5,348 bases of DNA, from NCBI GenBank assembly GCA_026389415.1, contig JAPLHX010000087.1, positions 1-5,348 on the forward strand. Reading direction: 5' to 3'. The position numbers were made by a program, and so were the translations under genes. The DNA comes from Coprothermobacterota bacterium. Its GTDB lineage: Bacteria > Caldisericota > JANLFM01. Shown one piece after another: positions 1 to 4,892 of this stretch (within the stretch, counting starts at the first letter, position 1; every line of letters begins with the position of its first letter). The notes beneath the pieces are model-generated. The model saw nothing but the letters and a program-made list of their open reading frames with translations, ran no database searches and had not been told where the DNA came from.

Positions 1-125
1 ACTCCATAGACTACGTTGGCATCATCATCGGATTGCCCCTTCGGCACAAAACTAGCCACCAGAGACGATTAGAAGGCTCAATTATACCAAAACCAACAAG
101 ATCTATTCAGAAAATAGAATCAGTT
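1..125 (+). repeat. Dispersed intergenic repeat, copy A (left end cut by window edge)
   Basis: This is a degenerate copy of the repeat also found at 3645-3772 and 4893-5034. Shared landmarks, in order, are CCCCTTCGGCAC (36-47), AGCCACCAGAG (54-64), AGAAGGCTC (71-79) and CAACAAGATCTATTC (94-108). Copies B and C carry close equivalents (CCTTCGGCACCA, CCACCAGGG or CCGCCAGAG, AAGGCTC or GAAGGAT, AAGAACT). The right end has a perfect 6-bp hairpin, TCTATT (102-107) with AATAGA (113-118), matched in copy C by CTATTC/GAATAG. CCTTC (38-42) can pair with GAAGG (72-76) around an inner GGC/GCC pair. The T-loop-like part seen in B and C is eroded here. The repeat relationship is read directly from the sequence; its function is unknown. 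Confidence 0.6.
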
Positions 126-157
126 TTTCCTGAAGTGATCGAGGGCTTGGAATGCAG

Positions 158-181
158 AAAAGCCCCGTTTCCAGGGCCTTT
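158..181 (-). terminator. Terminator-like hairpin downstream of the GWNLIG-domain gene
   Basis: On the minus strand, AAAGGCCC (181-174) pairs with GGGCTTTT (165-158). The stem is 8 bp with one G-T wobble, and the loop is the 8-nt TGGAAACG. It starts 29 nt after the stop codon of the minus-strand gene ending at 210. The T-run is the end of the stem and is followed only by CTGC, so this is a modest intrinsic terminator. The plus strand gives a similar hairpin followed by CTTTCTT, so it could work in both directions. Confidence 0.5.
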
Positions 182-209
182 CTTGCAGATTGTATAGATG
201 ATTGTCGTT

Positions 210-610
210 CTAGGGTTGGGGGAACACGATCGCACACCCCTCCACCAGTACTCTCATCCAATACCCGGCCAAGGGCTGGAAGGTCCCCTCGCTGGAGAGC
301 GAGTCGTATCGGGTTCCCGTCCAGCGGTAAAAAGGCTCCTTGACCCAGCCGGTTCCAATCGCCCCATCGAGGTTTTTGGTCTCCGCTCCTCGGGTCACGG
401 TCACTGAACTCCAGGCTACGGTCTGGGGATAGGGCGTGCCGATTAGGTTCCACCCCGCGGAAAGGGGGGAGATGTGTGATTCAAGTTCTTCCAGATTCCA
501 GCAACTGCCACTGTTTGCGCAATTTGGGTAAGAGCTCCTTGACCCGGGATTGAGATACAAAGCACAACCAGAAGAATCACTGTCAGTGGAAATCTGAACA
601 CCGTCCCCAT
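210..610 (-). pseudogene. Small secreted protein with GWNLIG-type beta domain, frameshifted
   Basis: I place the start at ATG 610-608 because GGGAGG lies 7 nt upstream and the frame opens with a clear signal peptide (MGTVFRFPLTVILLVVLCIS, then IPGQGAL). This frame runs only 55 codons, to TAA at 445-443. The rest is in another frame, ending at 210, and reads SAGWNLIGTPYPQ, then a Trp/Tyr-rich stretch (EPFYRWTGTRYDSL), then FQPLAGYWMRVLVEG. That order (GWNLI start, W/Y centre, GYWM end) is typical of small beta domains found in extracellular proteins of several phyla. One extra base in the six-G run at 464-469 would join the frames into a 133-residue protein: signal peptide about 1-26, domain about 50-133. 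The second frame has no ATG and its upstream part looks non-coding, so the two-frame reading is preferred. Either a real lesion or a base-calling error is possible. Molecular function is unknown; it is probably exported. Confidence 0.65.
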
Positions 611-665
611 CTAATTGCCTCCCAATTTTTCTACTCCGCGCTTCCCCCCAAAAGAAGATATTTCC

Positions 666-694
666 ATTATGAGGTTGTTCTATGATTGAAGCAA
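666..694 (-). promoter_or_regulatory. Candidate sigma-70-type promoter for the GWNLIG-domain gene
   Basis: On the minus strand, TTGCTT (694-689) and CATAAT (671-666) are separated by exactly 17 bases. The -10 matches TATAAT at five of six positions; the -35 matches TTGACA at only three. Transcription would start about 50 nt before the ATG at 610, in the gap after the SLH gene. Supported by spacing and the -10 only. Confidence 0.3.
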
Positions 695-726
695 ATTATC
701 TCAGCGTCCCCACTGGGCTAGCCATG

Positions 727-742
727 CTAATGTCAACATTAG
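727..742. repeat. Perfect 7-bp palindrome just after the SLH gene stop
   Basis: CTAATGT (727-733) and ACATTAG (736-742) are exact reverse complements separated by CA. The site begins 1 nt after the stop codon (TAA at 746-744) of the minus-strand SLH reading frame. The 2-nt gap is too tight for an ordinary RNA hairpin without opening inner pairs, and no T-tract follows, so it is a poor terminator. It could equally be a protein-binding site or part of the promoter region of the next gene. Confidence 0.45.
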
Positions 743-743
743 T

Positions 744-1181
744 TTATAACTTGTCTCCTCCCATTTGGATCCGCAGCAGCAGCACCGCAGTTTGGGCACG
801 GGTGGCCGGTGTATTCGCGTAGAAAATAGGCTGGCCGCTCAGGTTCGACGCCAGGATGTGTGGATCATTGCCGGGCCGTAGTAACCTGTGGGCAGTAGCG
901 GTACCCACGTAAAGGGAAAACCAGTCTGTCACCGTCATTGACCGCACGCTACCGTCCAGTTCTGCTACCTGCCAGTCGGATGTGGGTTCTTGCAGAGTCC
1001 AGTCCATAGCTCGCACGACCACTGTTACCACCTCGGCCAGGGTCACTTGCCCTTCCGGCTGATACGTACCGTCCGGATAACCCTCCACCAGCCCCAGAGA
1101 AGCGGCCGCCTCCACGTAGAGATACGCCCAGTGGTCCTTCCCCACGTCGGGAAACCGAACACCGGACGGTGCCTTAGGCAT
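744..1181 (-). CDS. SLH surface protein, C-terminal part (SLH repeats 2 and 3)
   Basis: This 145-residue frame completes the SLH protein whose N-terminal part ends at 1181. SLH repeat 2 is about residues 10-60 (FPDVGKDHWAYLYVEAAASL, then GLVEGYPDGTYQPEG). SLH repeat 3 is about 85-138 and divergent: the usual GYPDGTF turn is replaced by a longer segment, but the end, NTPATRAQTAVLLLRI, is recognisable. The T-R-A-E motif involved in binding cell-wall polymer is TLAE in repeat 2 and TRAQ in repeat 3, so binding may be weakened. Its first ATG overlaps the previous stop as TAATG, but it has no signal peptide, although SLH repeats act outside the cell. It is therefore best read as the continuation of the same protein after a -1 shift. 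A separately translated, coupled protein is possible but less likely. Confidence 0.75.
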   Translation of the reverse strand: MPKAPSGVRFPDVGKDHWAYLYVEAAASLGLVEGYPDGTYQPEGQVTLAEVVTVVVRAMDWTLQEPTSDWQVAELDGSVRSMTVTDWFSLYVGTATAHRLLRPGNDPHILASNLSGQPIFYANTPATRAQTAVLLLRIQMGGDKL

Positions 1182-1804
1182 TAACCCCCCAAGGACAGCA
1201 GCACCATCTTGGCGAATTCAGCCCGGGTCACCGGATTTTCCGGTCGAAATGAGCCGTCCGGATAACCGTTCACCACCCCTATCCTGGCCAGGACCTCGAT
1301 CTCCTCATGAGCCCAGTAGTCTTGGGGTACATCGGAGAAAGTGGTTGCTTCGGGACTGTCTGAAGGTACTGGAGACGGCGTGGGCGGGATACTCCCGCCG
1401 AACACGGCGAAATCACCCGAGATGTCGTCGGCCAACGGGGCGTTATCCAGGATCGGGTTGACCCACACTACCCGGATCCGGCCTTGCTCGGTAGAAATAT
1501 CCGGCACTTTCCAGGCAAAACTGGTAGGACTGGTACTGCTACCCTGGAGCTGCCAGATGCCCCCTCCATTCGGTGAGAAGTACACTCGCACACTGATCGG
1601 TATTGGGATCGGCGGGGGCTCGTCCGTGGTGGCCTCGCTCGTGGTGTAGCGGATGGAGTACTCCGAAGCAGCTCGGACCTTCTCCCCACCGGTGGGTTGA
1701 CTCAGTGTGATTGCGCGGATGATGTCCGCTTGAGCCGGTAGGGTGGACAGCAACAGTAGGACCACTAGCAGAAAGGCCACAGTGCCGAATCCAATTCTCT
1801 TCAT
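1181..1804 (-). CDS. SLH surface protein, N-terminal part (signal peptide, Ig-like domain, SLH repeat 1)
   Basis: The start chosen is ATG 1804-1802: GGAGGTGAT lies upstream with 8 nt between GGAGG and this ATG, and the protein opens with a classic signal peptide (MKRIGFGTVAFLLVVLLLLS, likely cleaved after PAQA, residue 26). Residues 30-137 look like a small Ig-like beta-sandwich (SQPTGGEKVRAASEYSIRY, YFSPNGG, FAWKVPD, RIRVVWVN, GDFAVFG), as in many secreted bacterial proteins. Residues 138-155 are a Pro/Ser/Thr linker. SLH repeat 1 is 156-205 (FSDVPQDYWAHEEIEVLARI, NGYPDGSFRPENPVTRAEFA), with an intact TRAE motif. The frame stops after LLSLGG at residue 207, inside a G6 run; one extra base continues into SLH repeats 2 and 3, giving about 353 residues. 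Expected role: cell-wall-anchored surface protein; SLH domains bind secondary cell-wall polymers. The ligand of the Ig-like domain is unknown. Confidence 0.85.
   Translation of the reverse strand: MKRIGFGTVAFLLVVLLLLSTLPAQADIIRAITLSQPTGGEKVRAASEYSIRYTTSEATTDEPPPIPIPISVRVYFSPNGGGIWQLQGSSTSPTSFAWKVPDISTEQGRIRVVWVNPILDNAPLADDISGDFAVFGGSIPPTPSPVPSDSPEATTFSDVPQDYWAHEEIEVLARIGVVNGYPDGSFRPENPVTRAEFAKMVLLSLGG
1185..1190 (-). other. Six-G run where the SLH frame breaks (slippery heptamer before a stop)
   Basis: On the minus strand the codons read TTG GGG GGT TAA. This contains G-GGG-GGT, which fits the X-XXY-YYZ pattern allowing tandem -1 slippage: P-site GGG re-pairs with GGG, and A-site GGT moves to GGG. 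After the slip the reading is TTG GGG GGG TTA ATG, which runs straight into SLH repeat 2. The same result comes from one missing G in a run of seven. I saw no obvious stimulatory pseudoknot, so undercalling is at least as likely. Confidence 0.6.
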
Positions 1805-2101
1805 CACCATCACCTCCGCCCAACAGCGTAACAGAAGAAGGCCATAGGTCACGGGACCGAGGGAGGAGAAAATAGAGGTTTTATAGTGGACCATTGAACC
1901 ATATAGGTAAGACGCACAATAGATAGGGTTTGAATTCTTGTCCGTTTGTGTAGTGTCTTTTTGTTATAAAACAGTTGTTCGAAGCCGGAATCCACACAAG
2001 CCCTCTAGAGAATTTTCACCAAATGCTGCGGAAATAGCCTATGACTTGATTTCCACGAACGAAAAAGTATGTTCTTAACTACGTTTCAATTCTTTAGCTT
2101 T
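1805..2101. other. Intergenic region upstream of the SLH gene; no gene seen
   Basis: Apart from the SLH ribosome binding site (minus-strand GGAGGTGAT, about 1809-1817), I find no supported gene here. An upstream in-frame ATG at 1894 would extend the SLH protein by 30 residues, but that extension lacks a ribosome binding site and would bury the signal peptide, so it is rejected. Minus-strand TATAAA and TATAAC hexamers occur, but neither has a good -35 at a normal distance. No terminator with a T-tract is visible after the zinc-ribbon gene. Confidence 0.4.
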
Positions 2102-2308
2102 TCACGGGGCGTAAAACTCCAAGAATCCGCATGTCTCACATCGATACAACAAGATTTCTCGGCGCTGGCTCGGTACGCCTCTTGCTTGAAAGGGTGGCTC
2201 AATGGGGGGTGCAAAAAGGTAGGGCGAATTGCCATAGTGACCAATTTCCTTCATGAAACCTTGCACCATATTTCCAGAGCATTTTGGACACGTCTTCGGT
2301 TCGGTCAT
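2102..2308 (-). CDS. 68-residue zinc-ribbon protein
   Basis: The start is ATG 2308-2306, with AAAGGA 6 nt upstream; a longer frame from 2377 would start inside a palindrome and is not preferred. Two CxxC knuckles, C7-x2-C10 (TCPKCSG) and C57-x2-C60 (YRCETCG), form a four-cysteine zinc ribbon around a central segment rich in Pro and aromatic residues (YLFAPPIEPPF). The length and arrangement resemble the small bacterial 'CPKC ... YRCxxCG' zinc-ribbon proteins of unknown function (DUF6487-like; family assigned from memory). No signal peptide or membrane segment is seen, so it is probably cytoplasmic; nucleic-acid or protein binding is only a guess. A C6 run (2204-2209 on plus) lies mid-gene, yet both cysteine pairs share one frame, so the gene is intact. 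Confidence 0.8.
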   Translation of the reverse strand: MTEPKTCPKCSGNMVQGFMKEIGHYGNSPYLFAPPIEPPFQARGVPSQRREILLYRCETCGFLEFYAP

Positions 2309-2345
2309 TGCATATCCTTTCTTATGCCCAATTAGGATGCTTTCT

Positions 2346-2379
2346 ATTATGGACCTTCTATGATCATCGTTGATCATAG
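2346..2379 (-). promoter_or_regulatory. Perfect 9-bp palindrome (possible operator) upstream of the zinc-ribbon gene
   Basis: CTATGATCA (2358-2366) and TGATCATAG (2371-2379) are exact reverse complements around TCGT, about 50 bp upstream of the ATG at 2308. A -10-like CATAAT lies on the minus strand at 2351-2346, between palindrome and gene, so a protein bound at the palindrome would cover the expected -35 region. I see no good -35 hexamer, which would suit an activator-dependent promoter. Alternatively it is an RNA hairpin at the end of an upstream minus-strand transcript. The palindrome is certain; the role is inferred. Confidence 0.45.
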
Positions 2380-2544
2380 GCGAAGTTTACCAATAGGCAC
2401 TTTATTGCACCCCACGTCGGGAGTCAGCGATGTGCGATAGTGCATCCTTGCAGCCAGACGTGGCTCTTTTCGCCAGGCATAACCGAGAGTCGTCTCGCCC
2501 TCCTCGATATGCACTGAATGAAACCTAGGACAACGAGGTGGCAT
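2374..2544 (-). CDS. Possible 56-residue hypothetical protein
   Basis: ATG 2544-2542 to TGA 2376-2374 encodes a basic peptide with a fairly protein-like run (HIEEGETTLGYAWRKEPRLA, then TPDVGCNKVPIGKLRL). I do not recognise it. It lies upstream of the zinc-ribbon gene in the same direction, 65 nt away, and its stop codon falls inside the 2358-2379 palindrome. Against it: the only Shine-Dalgarno-like sequence (AGGGGG) is about 15 nt from the ATG, the length is within chance, and the segment overlaps several hairpins, so it may be a structured non-coding region. The frame is also open upstream of the ATG to a TGA near 2580, so it could be a gene remnant. Confidence 0.18.
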   Translation of the reverse strand: MPPRCPRFHSVHIEEGETTLGYAWRKEPRLAARMHYRTSLTPDVGCNKVPIGKLRL

Positions 2545-2853
2545 GTCAAGGGCCTGTCCCCCTTGGATGGTCTGTCAATCCTTCCACTTGATGAGAGTAT
2601 TCCCATTGGAAGAGTGGGTCGGTCCGATGAAGATTGGCAGGCGCCGAAGAGCAAGCCCCTCACCTACCCTGGGACCGGGAAAACCGGTCTCATGCTCAAG
2701 CAGATCGCTTGGTTGAAGGTCCTTATCCATTCCAATCACGGTGCTGTTTGGCTGACTGTCTTTAGAATTTCTGCCAAGTTGCGTATCATTTCCTTGAAGC
2801 CGTTGCGTAATGAAGTCAAGAAACAGATGGTGAAAGAGTAAAGGAGGATGGAG
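2380..2853. other. Hairpin-rich region upstream of the stalk-domain gene; no confident gene
   Basis: Perfect or near-perfect short hairpins lie in a row: AGCCA/TGGCT (2452-2465, loop GACG, followed by CTTTT on plus), CGAGA/TCTCG (2484-2497, loop GTCG), CAAGGG/CCCTTG (2547-2565) and GGGACCGG/CCGGTCTC (2671-2691, loop GAAAA, one wobble). A plus-strand frame at 2518-2841 ends just before the next gene's ribosome binding site, but it has no ribosome binding site of its own and no recognisable domain. The region may be a structured leader, a decayed mobile element, or unremarkable sequence. No promoter with good -35 and -10 boxes was found for the downstream gene. Confidence 0.35.
2671..2691 (+). 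repeat. Strong hairpin, GAAAA loop
   Basis: GGGACCGG (2671-2678) pairs with CCGGTCTC (2684-2691): 8 bp with one G-T wobble and a GAAAA loop. It is the most stable-looking hairpin of the 2380-2853 region. It lies 160 nt before the stalk-domain gene and has no following T-run, so it is not an intrinsic terminator; it could belong to a leader RNA. Confidence 0.45.
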
Positions 2854-3582
2854 ATGAAGAAGCTGCTAGTCATTTCGCTTGTTGCATTGTTGGTCATAGG
2901 GGTTCTGCCATTGTATGGAGCCAGTTCCACCGCGATTGTGTTGACGATTGGGGAGGCTTCCGCCCTGGTGAATGGCAGCGCCACGGTCTTGGATGTGGCA
3001 CCGTTTATCCAAGAGGGGCGCACCTTCGTGCCCTTGCGCTTCGTAGTCGAGCAACTGGGAGGGGACGTCGCCTACGACACCAAAACGGACGGCACAGTCA
3101 ATACAATCACCATCATAATGGGAACGGGAGCTCTCGCGCTCACGGAGAGTGAGCAAGAGACCATGCGGCAATACGTGGAAAACGAGTACCAGAAGGTTTC
3201 GGACCAGCTTGCTTACCTCCGAGAAGAAAGTGACTTTGCCTGGACGGAGAGCGACTTGGCCTTCTATGGAAAATGGATGTCCGGCCTGGAAAAAGAGCGG
3301 ACGCAGCAATACATCGATGCCGCGATGGAATACCAGGTGGCATTTGAGACGTTGAGGTACGAGATATCGTCTTATGATGTGTTGCTTCCTTTGGGCAGAG
3401 TACTGCTTCTATCAAATCAGGCACTTGTAGCTCGAAATATTCTGGAACACTACATTGAAGAAGCGGAAGGGGATATTTTGGGGGAAACGAATCCCGAGCG
3501 GCCTATCACGGAAGAAGGGACTAAACTCCTGCAAAAAGACATTGAATTCGCACAATGGCTATTGGCAATTGCCAAAAGGTAA
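2854..3582 (+). CDS. Secreted protein with copper-amine-oxidase-N (stalk) domain
   Basis: Two in-frame ATGs exist (2848 and 2854). AAGGAGG occupies 2841-2847, touching the first ATG but 6 nt from the second, so 2854 is the likely start, giving 242 residues. Residues 1-24 form a signal peptide (MKKLLVISLVALLVIGVLPL, then YGAS). About 26-95 is a stalk domain of the copper amine oxidase N-terminal type: LTIGEASALVNGSATVLDVA, FIQEGRTFVPLRFVVEQLGG, then VNTITIIMG. GRTFVPLRFV is the hallmark. These domains are common in exported Bacillota proteins and do not imply oxidase activity; no oxidase catalytic domain follows. The rest (about 98-242) is charged and probably helical (YVENEYQKVSDQLAYLREES, AAMEYQVAFETLRYEIS), with no family I recognise. 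It is the only plus-strand gene supported here. It is probably exported and may interact with the wall or another surface protein; its function is unknown. Confidence 0.85.
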   Translation: MKKLLVISLVALLVIGVLPLYGASSTAIVLTIGEASALVNGSATVLDVAPFIQEGRTFVPLRFVVEQLGGDVAYDTKTDGTVNTITIIMGTGALALTESEQETMRQYVENEYQKVSDQLAYLREESDFAWTESDLAFYGKWMSGLEKERTQQYIDAAMEYQVAFETLRYEISSYDVLLPLGRVLLLSNQALVARNILEHYIEEAEGDILGETNPERPITEEGTKLLQKDIEFAQWLLAIAKR

Positions 3583-3602
3583 TCAATCGGGTAAGCCTAG
3601 TT

Positions 3603-3638
3603 TTTATGAACCCTAGGTTATGATCTATGGTTCATGAA
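3603..3638 (+). terminator. Hairpin downstream of the stalk-domain gene
   Basis: TTTATGAACC (3603-3612) pairs with GGTTCATGAA (3629-3638): 10 bp with one T-G wobble and a 16-nt loop, 20 nt after the stop codon. It is AT-rich and followed by ACAG instead of a T-run, so it is a weak terminator candidate. It ends six bases before repeat copy B and may belong to that element. Confidence 0.35.
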
Positions 3639-3644
3639 ACAGAA

Positions 3645-3772
3645 CTATCTAATGCTTATGGTCACTTTTCCTTCCAAGACCAGTGGTACAGCGTTCGACT
3701 CTTTCCTTCGGCACCAGATTAACCACCAGGGCCAATAATAAGGCTCTGTTACTTCTAAGATCGACAAGAACT
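3645..3772 (+). repeat. Dispersed intergenic repeat, copy B
   Basis: It aligns end to end with copy C (4893-5021), by eye about 70% identical with a few single-base gaps. Best-conserved blocks are CTATCTA, CAGTGGT, CAGCGTTCGACTC, TTCGGCACCA, CCACCAG/CCGCCAG and the terminal AAGAACT. A CACT/AGTG pairing around the TTCC segment (3663-3685) is kept in copy C. The segment TTCGACT, five bases, CTTCGGC, ACCA has the layout of a tRNA T-loop, T-stem 3' strand, acceptor 3' strand and CCA end, but the matching 5' strands are absent. It lies 85 bp beyond the stop of the NAD-synthetase-like gene. Confidence 0.7.
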
Positions 3773-3857
3773 GGGAATGGATGGTCCCCCGGATGCACTG
3801 GCTTGCTGCGGCAAATATTGGCTCCAGAGATTTCTGCGCCATCCACCCCTCAAGGGT

Positions 3858-4796
3858 CTATGATGAGGACTGTGGAGCAATCATCGGTGCAATCGAATGC
3901 TGGCGCATGTGCTCGGTCAGCTGGATCAATTCTTGAATCTCTTGGACTTTCTCCATAGGAATTTGCAGCTGTTCCGCGATTTGTGCGCACTCCATCCTAG
4001 CTTCTATCAAACCGTACAGGATGAGGTCTATCGTCTCGGCGTGAATGCCCAACACATCAAAATACTTGTCGGAAATGCCGGCAATGATATCGGGATTCGG
4101 TGTCCTGCAAATAATCTCGTCTGGCACACCCAGATATTCAGCCAACTGCAAGATCTGGCTGCGGTAAAGGTTCTTTAACGGCATTATGTCCGCGGCATCA
4201 TCAACACCGAATTTCACAAAGAGCCCAAGCAGGTCTTCTGATTTGTGGGCGGCACCTGCGACCAGGTAGTTGATCTCTTCTGCCAACCGGTACGTCATCA
4301 CCAATCGTACCCGGTGCTTCGAGTTCATCACGGAAAAGCCACGACGCTGCATTCCGTTTCCGGTCCCGCGGATAATGTCCAGGAAGGGATTAGTGCCGGC
4401 AACGCGCCAATAAGCCTTGACGACCTTGTCTCGTAATGCCTTGGTGGGAATGCGCGAAAGAAGGAAGTCATAGGTACCAGTTCTCGCCAGAATTGGTGAG
4501 ATATCGATTCTCTTTAGCGCGATCCCCAAGACCCGCGCGATTTGGCCGGCAAAATGCTCCGCATCGGGATTCCCTTGTCGCTCGGGCAGCATCAATCCAA
4601 TCACGTTGGCTGAACCAACGGCATTCACGGCCAAGGTAGCAACGGTGCTGGAATCCAGTCCGCCAGACAGGGGGATGAGGATTCCTTCCCGGCGCAGGGC
4701 GAACATGGTATCCGCCAGGAAATGGGCGATCCCATCGCATACGAAAGCGACATCAAAAGCGAACACATCTTTCGAGAGGTACCTGGCAGTATTCAT
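3858..4796 (-). CDS. nadE: NAD+ synthetase-like PP-loop enzyme (NadE family)
   Basis: This 312-residue protein carries the PP-loop ATP motif SGGLDSS (44-50) of NAD synthetases, which adenylate nicotinate adenine dinucleotide and amidate it to NAD+. Later family landmarks are KHRVRLVMTYRLAEEINYLV (160-179), GAAHKSE (181-187, normally GTxNxSE), KFGVDDAADIMPLKNLY (195-211) and YLGVPDEII. No glutaminase domain is present, so it would use ammonia. It differs from the usual enzyme: roughly 30 extra residues between DISPI and KHRVR (about 103-158), Ala for the usual Thr in GTxNxSE, and TPNPDIIAGISDKYFDVLG where canonical enzymes have an SAGLWPGQTDEDELG-type sequence. It may be a paralogue with an altered substrate. 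The start at ATG 4796 gives the usual short lead to the PP-loop; a TTG at 4832 adds 12 unlikely residues. No Shine-Dalgarno sequence is seen, and a promoter just upstream suggests a leaderless mRNA. The gene is intact and flanked by repeats B and C. Confidence 0.82.
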   Translation of the reverse strand: MNTARYLSKDVFAFDVAFVCDGIAHFLADTMFALRREGILIPLSGGLDSSTVATLAVNAVGSANVIGLMLPERQGNPDAEHFAGQIARVLGIALKRIDISPILARTGTYDFLLSRIPTKALRDKVVKAYWRVAGTNPFLDIIRGTGNGMQRRGFSVMNSKHRVRLVMTYRLAEEINYLVAGAAHKSEDLLGLFVKFGVDDAADIMPLKNLYRSQILQLAEYLGVPDEIICRTPNPDIIAGISDKYFDVLGIHAETIDLILYGLIEARMECAQIAEQLQIPMEKVQEIQELIQLTEHMRQHSIAPMIAPQSSS

Positions 4797-4803
4797 TGGT
4801 CTT

Positions 4804-4832
4804 AATGTAAGTCGTGGTTCCCACGATCGCAA
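4804..4832 (-). promoter_or_regulatory. Candidate promoter with dyad in spacer, upstream of the NAD-synthetase-like gene
   Basis: On the minus strand, TTGCGA (4832-4827) and TACATT (4809-4804) are separated by 17 bases; each matches its consensus at four of six positions. Only AAGACCA separates the -10 from the ATG at 4796, so transcription would begin at or next to the start codon, which fits the lack of a ribosome binding site. The spacer contains a perfect dyad, CGTGG-GAA-CCACG (4825-4813), positioned as in promoters controlled from the spacer. This is inference from short motifs. Confidence 0.3.
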
Positions 4833-4892
4833 CTGTCATTGCGAGGTAATTCAGGCTGCCGCCGGATGTATCGGATCCCTCTAACAAAAAGG

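Noticed and set aside
1140..2422. Exact 13-base match CCCCACGTCGGGA at 1140-1152 and 2410-2422
   Set aside because: One 13-base match is near what chance allows in a window this size, and the flanks do not align.
2518..2841. 107-residue plus-strand frame just before the stalk-domain gene
   Set aside because: No ribosome binding site, no recognisable domain, basic low-information composition, and it spans two hairpins; its stop just before the next ribosome binding site is the only point in favour.
4835..4846. GTCATTGCGAGG, resembling the start of a common bacterial intergenic repeat
   Set aside because: Only about a dozen bases match what I remember and the expected continuation is absent.
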